From positions 26,428 to 90,427 of the forward strand of contig CAXMMT010000050.1 of assembly GCA_964194555.1 (NCBI GenBank): a stretch of 64,000 nt of DNA. Reading direction: 5' to 3'. The translations under genes were made by a program, and so were the position numbers. Under the pieces are notes generated by a model. It was not told the origin of the DNA and did not search any database. It saw only the letters and a program-made list of their open reading frames with translations. Positions 1-8,710 of the stretch are shown one piece after another; position 1 is the first letter of the stretch, and each line of letters opens with the position of its first letter. This stretch comes from SZUA-217 sp964194555 (lineage in GTDB: Bacteria > Actinomycetota > Acidimicrobiia > Spongiisociales > ZC4RG35).

Positions 1-16
1 GGTTGGAAGACCCGGA

Positions 17-265
17 ATGAGAAGAACCGCTCGTCGCACATCACGGCGCACATCACGCCGGGTGAGTCGGCGACAATCGGGAACGCAGGAAGCTGCCGCA
101 CCGCCACCCGAGCAGGCACCGCCGCCCCCTCCTCCCGAGCCGGTCGCTCCCCTTCCCCAGGAGGAGGACAAGTACGCCAAGCTCAAGGAGGCCAAGGAGC
201 TTCTCGACGCAGGCGTCCTCACCGAGGAAGAGTTCGCCGCCGAGAAGGCCAAGATCCTCGGCTGA
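17..265 (+). CDS. SHOCT-domain small protein
   Basis: This 82-residue protein has three parts. Residues 1-22 are very rich in Arg, Thr and Ser. Residues 25-50 are a Pro/Glu-rich linker. Residues 52-82 form a SHOCT (short C-terminal) domain of the type KLKEAKELLDAGVLTEEEF, ending in KAKILG. SHOCT domains usually sit at the C terminus of membrane or secreted proteins and probably mediate protein contacts; no enzymatic role is known. There is no membrane segment here, so the basic N terminus may bind nucleic acid or acidic lipid (inference). The frame stays open to the window edge, so the true start could lie upstream of position 1. Confidence 0.7.
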   Translation: MRRTARRTSRRTSRRVSRRQSGTQEAAAPPPEQAPPPPPPEPVAPLPQEEDKYAKLKEAKELLDAGVLTEEEFAAEKAKILG

Positions 266-310
266 CGACCGAGAGCCCGTCGCGCCCACCGCAGCGATCG
301 AGGGTGAAGC

Positions 311-1501
311 ATGAAAATAGTCCTCGCCTATTCCGGTGGTCTCGACACATCGGTGATCCTCGCCTGGCTCAGGGAGGAATACGACGCAGAGGTGATCGCT
401 TACACCGCCGATGTCGGTCAGGGCGCTGAGGTCGCCGAGGCTGCGAAGAAAGCCCTCGCCACCGGGGCCGTCGCCGGAGTTGTCGACGACCTCAAGGAGT
501 CATTTGTCAACGATGCCGTTTTCCCAGCGATCCGGGCAGCCGCGGTGTACGAGAACGAGTACCTTCTCGGCACCTCCCTGGCGCGTCCGATCATCAGCCA
601 GGGACTCGTCGCAACGGCCCGCGAATACGGGGCCGACGCCATCAGCCACGGAGCCACAGGCAAGGGGAACGATCAGGTTCGGTTTGAGCTTTCGACTGCG
701 GCTCTTGCTCCTGACCTGAAAACGATCGCCCCCTGGCGCGAATGGGATCTCGCCGGGCGAGGCGATCTGATGGCATACGCCGAGGCCAGGGGTATCTCGG
801 TTCCGGTGACGAGGGAAGCGCCATACTCAATGGACGCCAATCTCTTTCATATCTCCTATGAGGGTGGTGTCCTCGAGGATCCGTGGGCCGACCCGCCGGC
901 CGATATGTTCCGGATGACGGTTGATCCCGTGGACGCTCCCGATGACCCTCGAGAGCTGACCATCGGATTCGAGTCCGGCACCCCGGTATCGATAGACGGG
1001 AAGAGTATGGGGCCGGTCGAGCTTCTCGCCGGTCTCAACGAGATCGGCGGCCGTCACGGCATCGGCCGTGTCGACATTGTCGAGAACCGGTTCGTGGGCA
1101 TCAAGAGCCGTGGTGTTTACGAGACGCCCGGAGGAACGATTCTTCATATTGGCCGCCGGGCAGTGGAGTCGATCGCACTCGACCGTGAGGTGCTTCACCT
1201 GCGTGACGATCTGATCACCCGTTATGCCAGGATCGTCTACAACGGGTTCTGGTTCTCGCCGGAGCGGATAGCTCTTCAGGAGACGATGGACTCGATTCAG
1301 GAGCCGGTGACAGGTGAAGCGCGTCTGGTCCTCTACAAAGGATCGGCTCGGGTCGTGGGGCGTAGGTCGCCGAACAGTCTGTACGACTCCGAAGAGGCCA
1401 CCTTCGAAGCCGATGATGTCTATCGCCAGGCAGATGCCGAAGGGTTCATCAGTCTCAATGCCCTGAGGATTCGTGGTTACGGGACGGGATCGAAGTCGTG
1501 A
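311..1501 (+). CDS. argG: Argininosuccinate synthase
   Basis: ArgG joins citrulline and aspartate with ATP to give argininosuccinate, the penultimate step of arginine synthesis, in the cytoplasm. The 396-residue length is normal. The N terminus has the ATP-pyrophosphatase loop AYSGGLDTSV (residues 6-15), followed by YTADVGQG. Further in are the family motifs SHGATGKGNDQVRFE and EAPYSMDANLFHISYEGG. The ATG at 311 follows GAGGGTGAAGC. The stop overlaps the GTG start of argH by 4 bp, so the pair is probably translationally coupled. No other arg genes and no ArgR site were recognised here. Confidence 0.97.
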   Translation: MKIVLAYSGGLDTSVILAWLREEYDAEVIAYTADVGQGAEVAEAAKKALATGAVAGVVDDLKESFVNDAVFPAIRAAAVYENEYLLGTSLARPIISQGLVATAREYGADAISHGATGKGNDQVRFELSTAALAPDLKTIAPWREWDLAGRGDLMAYAEARGISVPVTREAPYSMDANLFHISYEGGVLEDPWADPPADMFRMTVDPVDAPDDPRELTIGFESGTPVSIDGKSMGPVELLAGLNEIGGRHGIGRVDIVENRFVGIKSRGVYETPGGTILHIGRRAVESIALDREVLHLRDDLITRYARIVYNGFWFSPERIALQETMDSIQEPVTGEARLVLYKGSARVVGRRSPNSLYDSEEATFEADDVYRQADAEGFISLNALRIRGYGTGSKS

Positions 1502-2847
1502 CTCTGTGGGGCGGCAGATTCGAGGGCTCGCTTTCAGAGGCGATGTGGGGATTCACCACAGACGAATCTGATCGCCGTCTTCTCCAGGTGGATATCGAAG
1601 GCTCAATCGCACACGTCGACATGCTCGGCGCCACCGAAATCATCGAGCCCGAAGAGGCGCAGGCTCTTGCCGCCGGGCTCCGGTCGATTCTCGCCGAGGC
1701 GGAAGCCGGCCGGTTTGCGTTCCAGACAACAGACGAGGATGTTCACACCGCGGTCGAGCGCCGGTTGGGCGAGATAGTCGGTGAGATCGCCGGCAAGCTG
1801 CATACCGGACGTTCGCGAAACGATCAGGTTGCACTCGATCTCCGTCTCTATCTGACCCGGGCCGGGGATCGGCGCATACAACAGCTCCATCAACTCGCCG
1901 GCACCATCACCCGGATAGCCGAATCCCACGCCGAAACGGTTGTTCCGTCGTACACCCATTTGCAGCAAGCCCAACCGACCACGCTGGGTCATCATCTTCT
2001 TGCGTACGCATGGATGGCCCTGAGAGGAGGGGAGAGATTCACCGAGGCGGTAAAGAGGATCGCAGTTTCCCCTCTCGGAGCCGGAGCCTCGTCCGGATCC
2101 TCTCTTCCTCTCGACCGTGACGCCGTTGCCAGACATCTCGGACTCGACGGTGTGATTCCCAACTCCCTCGATGCGGTGGGGTCGAGGGACTTTGTCTCCG
2201 AGTATGTGTTCTGCTGTGCCCAGTCGATGATCGAGCTGTCGAGACTCGCCGAGGAGATAGTTCTCTGGTCAACCAGGGAGTTCGGATGGGTGTCTCTCAG
2301 CGATGAGGTGAGTACCGGCTCGTCGGCCCTGCCTCATAAGCGAAACCCTGACATCGCGGAGTTGATCCGGGGGCGCGCCGGCATCGTGGTCGGTGATATG
2401 ACCGCGATCCTCTCGCTGCAAAAGGCCCTGCCACTCGCCTACAACCGTGATCTCCAGGAAGACAAGAGGATCGTCTTTCATGCCGACGACACACTGGCAT
2501 CGGGATTGGGGGCCATGGTGGAATTGCTCGGCGGACTCGAGTTTCATCCTCCCGCGCCTGGTCCAGACACAGTGAGTCTCGACATTGCCGAAACCCTGGT
2601 GCGTCGTGGAGTTCCGTTTCGCGAGGCTCACAGGCTGGTGGGAGAGTTGGTGAGTCTGCTCGAATCCCGCGGGAAGACTCTGTCAGACGCGACGCTCGAC
2701 GAACTCGACGAAGTAGATCAACGGTTTGCCGAGACAGATCTCGATCATCTCGACCCGACCGACTCAGTCAGGGCGCGAGCAACATCGGGGTCGGGTAATC
2801 CTGACTCTGTGCGTGCTCAGATCGCCGAGATCCGGCGACGCATTTGA
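1498..2847 (+). CDS. argH: Argininosuccinate lyase
   Basis: ArgH splits argininosuccinate into arginine and fumarate. The protein is 449 residues, normal for the fumarase/aspartase superfamily. It begins LWGGRFEGSLSEAMW and contains HTGRSRNDQVALDLRLYL and YTHLQQAQPTTLGHHLLAY, both typical of ArgH. The superfamily signature loop reads GSSALPHKRNPD, where ArgH proteins usually have GSSxMPQKKNPD; the loop serine that acts as catalytic acid is kept. The GTG start overlaps the argG stop (GTGA). The stop lies 3 bp from the convergent korB stop, so there is no room for a terminator between them. Confidence 0.95.
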   Translation: MTLWGGRFEGSLSEAMWGFTTDESDRRLLQVDIEGSIAHVDMLGATEIIEPEEAQALAAGLRSILAEAEAGRFAFQTTDEDVHTAVERRLGEIVGEIAGKLHTGRSRNDQVALDLRLYLTRAGDRRIQQLHQLAGTITRIAESHAETVVPSYTHLQQAQPTTLGHHLLAYAWMALRGGERFTEAVKRIAVSPLGAGASSGSSLPLDRDAVARHLGLDGVIPNSLDAVGSRDFVSEYVFCCAQSMIELSRLAEEIVLWSTREFGWVSLSDEVSTGSSALPHKRNPDIAELIRGRAGIVVGDMTAILSLQKALPLAYNRDLQEDKRIVFHADDTLASGLGAMVELLGGLEFHPPAPGPDTVSLDIAETLVRRGVPFREAHRLVGELVSLLESRGKTLSDATLDELDEVDQRFAETDLDHLDPTDSVRARATSGSGNPDSVRAQIAEIRRRI

Positions 2848-2850
2848 GGT

Positions 2851-3879
2851 TCAGCCACCGTTAGGCGACTCTGCCTCTACGGTCCATGTTCCGTGTGACC
2901 TGATGAGACTCTCCAAGTCGCCTTCGCCACGTTGCTCCGTCTCCTCGTCGATCTGTGCGTTGAGCTCTGCGTCGTAGGTGGGACGTTCGACATTACGGAA
3001 GATACCGAGCGGCGTCGGCCCATACGGTCCGTGAGACAGACGACTCAGTGCGAAGGCGATAGCCGGATCTGGCCTCGTCTCGTCGTGAACCAGGATTGCG
3101 ATGGGGTCGACCGAAGACGACTCCACGACTGTGGCGTGCCCCTCACGCATGACTACCGCCTTGGATCCGCCGTCGAAGACGATCGGCTTTCCGTGTTGTA
3201 GATCGATGCGATTGTGAACCCGCTCTTCTTTTCCGGTGACCTGGATGAACGCTTTGTCATTGAAGACGTTGCAATTCTGGTAGATCTCGATGAAGGCCGA
3301 CCCCTCGTGCTCGTATGCGGCCTTGAGCATTGCCTGAGTGTGATTGCGATCCATATCGAGCGTGCGAGCTACGAAAGTCGCTTCGGCTCCAAGCGCAAGC
3401 GACACCGGGTTGAACGGATAGTCGATAGACCCGAATGGGGATGACTTGGTCGTCTTGCCAACTTCCGACGTGGGGGAGTACTGACCCTTGGTCAACCCGT
3501 ATATCTGGTTGTTGAACAAGAGGATCTTCAGATTGACGTTTCGGCGGAGGACGTGGATCAAATGGTTGCCTCCGATGGAAAGGGCGTCGCCATCACCGGT
3601 GATCACCCACACGGATAGGTCGGGCCGAGTCGTCGCCACGCCTGTTGCGATCGCCGGAGCTCTTCCGTGGATCGAGTGCATTCCGAAGGTCTTCATGTAG
3701 TAGGGGAACCTCGAGGCGCAACCGATACCCGAGATGAAGACGAACTCCTCTCGTGGCCGGCCCAAGGCAGCGACGAACTGTTGCACCGAAGCGAGGATCG
3801 TGTAGTCACCACACCCGGGACACCACCGCACCTCCTGGTCCGTTTGAAAGTCAGCCCTTGTGTACGAACGGGTAGTCAT
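2851..3879 (-). CDS. korB: 2-oxoacid:ferredoxin oxidoreductase, beta subunit
   Basis: This is the thiamine-diphosphate subunit of a 2-oxoacid (probably 2-oxoglutarate) ferredoxin oxidoreductase. The enzyme decarboxylates the oxoacid to acyl-CoA while reducing ferredoxin. Its 342 residues include WCPGCGDYTIL near residue 20 and the ThDP/Mg motif GDGDALSIGGNHLIH, followed by LLFNNQIYGLTKGQ. The C-terminal 60 residues are more variable. It overlaps korA by 4 bp (ATGA), so the pair is one operon read as alpha then beta. Acidimicrobial and other aerobic actinobacterial Kor enzymes can replace the 2-oxoglutarate dehydrogenase complex. The substrate is inferred from the architecture, not shown. Confidence 0.9.
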   Translation of the reverse strand: MTTRSYTRADFQTDQEVRWCPGCGDYTILASVQQFVAALGRPREEFVFISGIGCASRFPYYMKTFGMHSIHGRAPAIATGVATTRPDLSVWVITGDGDALSIGGNHLIHVLRRNVNLKILLFNNQIYGLTKGQYSPTSEVGKTTKSSPFGSIDYPFNPVSLALGAEATFVARTLDMDRNHTQAMLKAAYEHEGSAFIEIYQNCNVFNDKAFIQVTGKEERVHNRIDLQHGKPIVFDGGSKAVVMREGHATVVESSSVDPIAILVHDETRPDPAIAFALSRLSHGPYGPTPLGIFRNVERPTYDAELNAQIDEETEQRGEGDLESLIRSHGTWTVEAESPNGG

Positions 3880-5747
3880 TTGACCATCTCCAGGATCTTC
3901 TCTGATATCTCTGACACCTTGAACGGCTCAGCGGCGACCTTGTTCAGACCGACGGCATCGATGAGAAACTCGGCACGGATCATCTTCGACAACTGTCCGG
4001 TGTTGAGCTCAGGGATGAGGATCCTGTCGTATGAGCGGAGCAAGTCGCCAAGATTGTTGGGCAGGGGGTTGAGATGTCTCAAGTGCAGACAGGCCACCTT
4101 GTGCCCTTCGAGACGAACCCGCCGGGCGGCGGCGCGAATCGCCCCGAAGGTCGATCCCCATCCGAGGACCAGGATTTCGGCGTCCTCTTCACCATCGATC
4201 TCCAACTGGGGGATGTCGTTGGCGATGTTGGCCACTTTCCACGCTCTGGTGTCGGTCATCAATTGGTGGTTGTTCGGGTCGTAGGAGACATCACCGGAAA
4301 GGGCATCCTTCTCCAGTCCACCCACCCGATGCTCCAGTCCGGCCGTTCCAGGAATCGCCCACGGCCGGGCGAAGGTGTCGACATTTCGCATGTAAGGGAG
4401 GAAGGTCCCATCGGGCCCATTCGGATGAGCGGCGTACTCGATGTCGATCTCGGGAATCGAGTCGAGGTCCGGCAGACGCCATGGCTCGGAGGCGTTAGCA
4501 ACAGAGTTGTCGCTCAACAAGATCACCGGCGTCATGTATTTGACCGCGATCCGAGCGGCCTCGATTGCCATGAGGAAGGCTTCCGACGGGGTGGCTATGG
4601 CTATGACGGGGAGGGGGGACTCACCATGGCGACCGTAGAGTGAAAACAGGAGATCGGACTGTTCCGGTTTGGTCGGAAGTCCCGTCGAAGGACCACCGCG
4701 TTGCACATTGATGACGATCATCGGAAGCTCGAGCATGAAGGCAAGGGAGATGCCTTCACTCTTCAAGGCGATCCCTGGGCCCGAGGAGCCTGTAACCGCG
4801 AGGCTGCCGGCAAACGCGGCGCCGATGGCCGCGCCTACAGCGGCAATTTCGTCCTCGGCCTGGAAAGTCCTGACTCCGAAACTCTTGTGTCGAGAAAGCT
4901 CGTGGAGAATGTCGGATGCCGGGGTGATGGGGTAAGAGCCGTAGAACAGCGGGAGTCCCGATTTCCGGGAGGCTGCGATCAAACCCCAGGCAAGAGCGGT
5001 GTTGCCGTTCACGTTGGTGTAGGTGCCCGGCTCGAGGGCGGCAGGCTTCACTTCGAAGGTGTTCTTGGTGGCCTCGGTGGTGATGCCGAAGTTGTACCCG
5101 GCCTGAAATGCGGCGATGTTGGCCGCGGCCACTTCCTCCTTCTTTCCAAACTTCTTTTCGATCCAGTCGATCGTCGGTTCTGTGGGCCGATGAAAAAGCC
5201 ATGCCATCAGGCCGAGGGCGAAGAGGTTCTTGGAGCGAAGGACATTGCGCCCCTTTACGCCGGTGTCCTTGACGGCCTCCTTTGTGAGGTCGTCCATCGG
5301 AACCTTGATCACCCTGTATCCCTTGAGGGAATCATCATCGAGAGGATTCGATTGGTAACCGGCCTTTGCCAGATTGCGCTCATCGAAAGCGTCACTGTTG
5401 ACGATGAGTGTCCCACCTTGACGCAGATCCTTGAGGTTGGTCATCAGGGCCGCCGGATTCATCGCAACCAGACAGTCGGGTTCATCCCCGGCTGTGAGGA
5501 TGTCGAAGTCTGCGATCTGAACCTGGAAACTGGAGACTCCCGGAAGGGTTCCGGCGGGGGCTCTTATCTCCGCGGGGAAATTCGGAAGGGTTGCCAGGTC
5601 ATTCCCGAACAGAGCCGACGCGTCCGTGAACCTGTTACCTGCCAACTGCATCCCGTCGCCTGAGTCGCCGGCGAATCGGACCACGAGTTTGTCGATTTCC
5701 TCGGCCGGAGTTGGCGATGCGTCTGCTGTGGCGGTGTCGTCGGCCAC
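3876..5747 (-). CDS. korA: 2-oxoacid:ferredoxin oxidoreductase, gamma-alpha fusion subunit
   Basis: This 623-residue subunit pairs with KorB. Residues about 20-210 form the gamma domain (VRFAGDSGDGMQLAGNRFT). Residues about 250-610 form the alpha domain, with ALAWGLIAASRKSGLPLFYG, YPITPASDILHELSRHK and the core motif VTGSSGPGIALKSEGI. The gamma-alpha fusion is the form found in two-subunit Kor enzymes of actinobacteria. The GTG start at 5747 has AGGAAGTG just upstream. A 21-bp inverted repeat (5785-5805) lies between this start and the amidase gene upstream. No ferredoxin gene is adjacent. Confidence 0.92.
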   Translation of the reverse strand: MADDTATADASPTPAEEIDKLVVRFAGDSGDGMQLAGNRFTDASALFGNDLATLPNFPAEIRAPAGTLPGVSSFQVQIADFDILTAGDEPDCLVAMNPAALMTNLKDLRQGGTLIVNSDAFDERNLAKAGYQSNPLDDDSLKGYRVIKVPMDDLTKEAVKDTGVKGRNVLRSKNLFALGLMAWLFHRPTEPTIDWIEKKFGKKEEVAAANIAAFQAGYNFGITTEATKNTFEVKPAALEPGTYTNVNGNTALAWGLIAASRKSGLPLFYGSYPITPASDILHELSRHKSFGVRTFQAEDEIAAVGAAIGAAFAGSLAVTGSSGPGIALKSEGISLAFMLELPMIVINVQRGGPSTGLPTKPEQSDLLFSLYGRHGESPLPVIAIATPSEAFLMAIEAARIAVKYMTPVILLSDNSVANASEPWRLPDLDSIPEIDIEYAAHPNGPDGTFLPYMRNVDTFARPWAIPGTAGLEHRVGGLEKDALSGDVSYDPNNHQLMTDTRAWKVANIANDIPQLEIDGEEDAEILVLGWGSTFGAIRAAARRVRLEGHKVACLHLRHLNPLPNNLGDLLRSYDRILIPELNTGQLSKMIRAEFLIDAVGLNKVAAEPFKVSEISEKILEMVK

Positions 5748-5784
5748 TCGTTCACTTCCTTATGGGTCATCTGCGCGCGATCGA

Positions 5785-5805
5785 GGTCTCCTGATCAGGG
5801 AGACC
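5785..5805. repeat. Short inverted repeat upstream of korA
   Basis: GGTCTCC and GGAGACC form a perfect 7-bp stem around a 7-nt loop, TGATCAG. It sits between the end of the amidase gene and the start of korA, both on the minus strand. There is no T-tract, so it could be an operator or a weak hairpin terminator. The sequence does not decide between these. Confidence 0.4.
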
Positions 5806-5840
5806 GGAACCGCTCATCTGAGTTTGGGTTCTATCCAAGT

Positions 5841-7220
5841 CTATCCGTCACCTGGCATACGTGGGTCAATCGGAGAAGGTTCAAACCCGACGAGCTTCTG
5901 AGTCTCCAGAACACGCCCAAACGCGATCAGCGCCGATTCCGAGCCTCGGGACCCTATCACTTGAAGCGACGCCGGCGGTGCCCCGCTATTCAACAGTGGT
6001 AAGGCGATCGCCGGATGCAGAGAGTGGTTGACGAGCGCTGAGAAGTAGGAAAGGACAGCCCGGTAGTGACGATCTCCGATGCCATCTTCACCGATAACTT
6101 TTTGCCTCACGGGGACAGTGGGTGTTATCAGAAAGTCGACGGTGTTCAGCGCGTCTGAGAACCTGGTTCGAATCATCTCCTGCCACCCCCTCGCTTTGTC
6201 GGCATCCTCCTCCGTCACCAGATCGGCGTCTTCGAGACGCCGAGCAACATCCGGTCCGTAGTGCTGATGTTCCTGCCGAAACTTGCTGTGGACCATTCGA
6301 ACCTCTTCGGCGATGGAGTTCCAGAGCTGAATCGATGGTTCTGCATCGGGCATTTCAATCGAGTGAACCTCGTGTCCCCTGTCGCGCAGAGCGGTTACGG
6401 CACTCTCGAACTCTCCGGCAATGTCATCTCCAAGCGGGCTGTTCTCGGTCCATGGCTGGGGAACCCCCAGTCTCATCGGAGTCGGATCGGGCTCGGGCGT
6501 CGGGTCCGACGACATTGCCCGATAGGCGAGGTCGAGGTTTTCGATCGAGTCTGCCAGAGGTCCGACGGTGTCGATCGAGCCGACCAAGGGAAAGACACCG
6601 TCGAGCGAGATTCGACCGTGGGTCACCTTCAGCCCGAAGGTCCCACACAAGGCAGCGGGGACGCGGACGGAGCCGCCCGTGTCGGTGCCGATGGAGATTG
6701 GAGTGATGCCCCTGGCGACGGCCACAGCTGAGCCCCCCGACGAACCGCCGGGAGATGTGGTCTGGTCCCAGGGATTGCGGACGACACCCCAATGGGGGTT
6801 CTCCGACGAGAACCCGAATGCCCATTCGTGGAGCCCGGTCTTTCCGATGATGACCGCCCCGGCTTGTTCAAGCGAGTCCACGCATGGTGCGCTGGCCGAG
6901 GGCATCTCGTGGTAGAACGCAGAGCCGGCGGTGGTGACGCGGCCCTTCTGATCGATCAGGTCTTTGAGCCCCATCGGCACGCCGGCAAGTGGCCCGACGG
7001 CTTCGCCCCTCTTGATGCTGGCGTCGATCGCGGAGGCCCGCTCGAGTGCCCTCTCGTCATCGATCGAAATGAACGCGTTGAGTGTGTCTTGGGTGTCGTG
7101 GGCCTTCTCGAGGGCAGTCTGAACCCGGCTGACGGCGGAAGCAGCAAACACTGCGGGGAAACTAGTCGAGCTCAGTTCTGGAAGGTCAATCCTCGATTGG
7201 ACGGAACCAGCGATATCCAT
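5841..7220 (-). CDS. Amidase signature family enzyme
   Basis: This is an amidase-signature hydrolase of about 459 residues with the Ser-cisSer-Lys triad region: lysine in VPMGLKDLID, then SPGGSSGGSAVAVARG and ISIGTDTGGSVRVPA. These enzymes hydrolyse carboxamides. It resembles GatA, but the true GatA lies at 53108 in gatCAB, so this is probably a stand-alone amidase of unknown substrate. The start is uncertain. ATG at 7220 overlaps the upstream lipoprotein gene by 49 bp, while GTG at 7151 would begin just after that gene's stop. Neither has a clear ribosome site. Confidence 0.85.
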   Translation of the reverse strand: MDIAGSVQSRIDLPELSSTSFPAVFAASAVSRVQTALEKAHDTQDTLNAFISIDDERALERASAIDASIKRGEAVGPLAGVPMGLKDLIDQKGRVTTAGSAFYHEMPSASAPCVDSLEQAGAVIIGKTGLHEWAFGFSSENPHWGVVRNPWDQTTSPGGSSGGSAVAVARGITPISIGTDTGGSVRVPAALCGTFGLKVTHGRISLDGVFPLVGSIDTVGPLADSIENLDLAYRAMSSDPTPEPDPTPMRLGVPQPWTENSPLGDDIAGEFESAVTALRDRGHEVHSIEMPDAEPSIQLWNSIAEEVRMVHSKFRQEHQHYGPDVARRLEDADLVTEEDADKARGWQEMIRTRFSDALNTVDFLITPTVPVRQKVIGEDGIGDRHYRAVLSYFSALVNHSLHPAIALPLLNSGAPPASLQVIGSRGSESALIAFGRVLETQKLVGFEPSPIDPRMPGDG

Positions 7221-8248
7221 GATTTGCCGGGTGGGACCAGGATGATCTCGCCGTCGACATCGATGAGGGTGAACCATTCGAGTTCGGAGTCGCGGTGCCA
7301 GGTCCCTTCAATGACGCGGCCATCGGCAAAAACGAAAGCCTTTCCGAACCCTGTTGTCCTAGAGGCGGGCAATGACGAGCCGGACACTCCGGCTGGTGGT
7401 CTCGCCGTGTATTGCTCCACATAGAGGGCCACCAGAACCGGTACTCCAACACGCTCCTCGGTTCCGTCCTCGTTGCGATAGGTCGTCTCCCGACCGTATG
7501 CCGTCTTGAGCCAGAGACCAAGATCCTCATCCCAGGTCCATGTGACCGTGTTACCGGAGAAATCGATCTCGACCGATGATGCCGGCTCGGCGTCGCCAGA
7601 GATGGGCCCGAACTCCCAGATGGGACCGGTGGGAGGCTCGTCCGGGTATCCGCGACCATCAGAGACCTCTCTGAGAAGCTCGGTGTTGACATAGAGGTTG
7701 TGTGGTGCGCTCCGGTCAGAGCTCCGGAAAGTGGCAGGTGGCCCGGTTTCTCCTACGAGTTTCACGGCTTTGGAGATGATGACGCTGGTTACCCAAGGCT
7801 GAGCCCCGGAGATGACGAAAGTGGGCTCGTTGAACGCAGCCAGAAGAGTGGGGTCCGTCGGGCGGCCCGAACGCATTGGGCCGAGGAGGTCGGAGTCGCT
7901 CTGGTTCCATACGGCGATATAACGGGTGATCCCTTCGACCCTGAGCTCGATGATCATGTCGGCCTGGTCAATGCCTGACTGAGGGTTGGCTCGGGGGTGG
8001 TTGTCGATCTTGACTGCGAGAACTCTGCGATCGAGAAGCACCGGATCGTCGACCGGTAGACCGTTGATCATCGATGTCTCGCGGGTGTCGCTTGTTGTCG
8101 TGGTCTGTGGAAGCGTGGAAGTCGTGGTCGTTGATGTGGTCGTCGTCGGCTCGGTTGTCGTTGAGTTGTCCGGCAACTCGGCCTCTCCTGACGCGCAGGC
8201 CGAGAGAATCAGTCCGAGCGCGACCAGACTGGCAATAGTGGTGCGCAT
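7172..8248 (-). CDS. DUF3048 (YerB-like) lipoprotein
   Basis: This secreted lipoprotein has about 358 residues. A signal peptide (MRTTIASLVALGLI) ends in the lipobox LSAC. A linker of about 30 residues rich in Thr follows, and then the DUF3048 fold: LDRRVLAVKIDNHPRANPQSG and the conserved LGPMRSGRPTDP and SSDRSAPHNLYVN regions, with a C-terminal half ending near the stop. YerB-type proteins lie on the outer face of the membrane; their activity is unknown. The ATG at 8248 is chosen over a TTG at 8257. A TAGACT hexamer 8 nt upstream suggests a leaderless transcript. Confidence 0.85.
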   Translation of the reverse strand: MRTTIASLVALGLILSACASGEAELPDNSTTTEPTTTTSTTTTSTLPQTTTTSDTRETSMINGLPVDDPVLLDRRVLAVKIDNHPRANPQSGIDQADMIIELRVEGITRYIAVWNQSDSDLLGPMRSGRPTDPTLLAAFNEPTFVISGAQPWVTSVIISKAVKLVGETGPPATFRSSDRSAPHNLYVNTELLREVSDGRGYPDEPPTGPIWEFGPISGDAEPASSVEIDFSGNTVTWTWDEDLGLWLKTAYGRETTYRNEDGTEERVGVPVLVALYVEQYTARPPAGVSGSSLPASRTTGFGKAFVFADGRVIEGTWHRDSELEWFTLIDVDGEIILVPPGKSWISLVPSNRGLTFQN

Positions 8249-8293
8249 CTGGTGCAAGTCTAGAAAGTGGGGGCGGCTACCCGGGTTCTCCGG

Positions 8294-8698
8294 TCAGTCA
8301 ACGAGGGAGCTTCCCCGAACCTCCAAATGAGGGAGGGCGGTTTCGGGTTGGTCGACAGATAGGGCGAACTCGATGCCGTCGGCGTTGGCTCGGAGAACGT
8401 AGATGGCTTCGATGTTGACACCGGCATCGGCCAGCGAGCGGGTCAGTCTTGCCAGTTCACCCGGACGGTGTGGCATGTGTGCCTTGAGAACCGTGTTCTC
8501 CTCGTGTTGAAGGGCGGCCTCGTCGAGGACCCGGCGCGTTGTTGTAGCGTCGTCCACGATCAGCCGAACGGTGCCATCGCCGTCGTGGCCGTATGCGGCC
8601 AATGCATCGATGTTGACCTCAACGGCTGCGAGCGCCTCGGCGAGCGAGGCGAGTCGACCGGGTTGGTTCTCCATCTGGATGATGAACTCGGTCATCAT
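8294..8698 (-). CDS. Tandem ACT-domain protein
   Basis: This 134-residue protein consists of two ACT domains. The first (residues about 3-62) has the pattern NQPGRLASLAEALAAVEVNI. The second (residues about 68-130) has HRPGELARLTRSLADAGVNI. ACT domains bind amino acids or other small ligands at domain interfaces, so this stand-alone pair is probably a regulatory or sensing protein. The ligand cannot be read from the sequence. Two adjacent ATG codons (8698, 8695) could start it. TAGACT at 8705-8710 lies 6 nt from the first, favouring 8698 and a leaderless mRNA. It lies just downstream of the sodX-alkA fusion on the same strand. Confidence 0.8.
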   Translation of the reverse strand: MMTEFIIQMENQPGRLASLAEALAAVEVNIDALAAYGHDGDGTVRLIVDDATTTRRVLDEAALQHEENTVLKAHMPHRPGELARLTRSLADAGVNIEAIYVLRANADGIEFALSVDQPETALPHLEVRGSSLVD

Positions 8699-8704
8699 GG
8701 TTTG

Positions 8705-8710
8705 AGTCTA
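8705..8710 (-). promoter_or_regulatory. Candidate -10 element of the ACT gene
   Basis: Read on the minus strand this is TAGACT, 6 nt before the ATG at 8698. It overlaps the stop codon of the upstream fusion gene. The spacing matches leaderless actinobacterial promoters; no clear -35 was seen. Confidence 0.35.
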
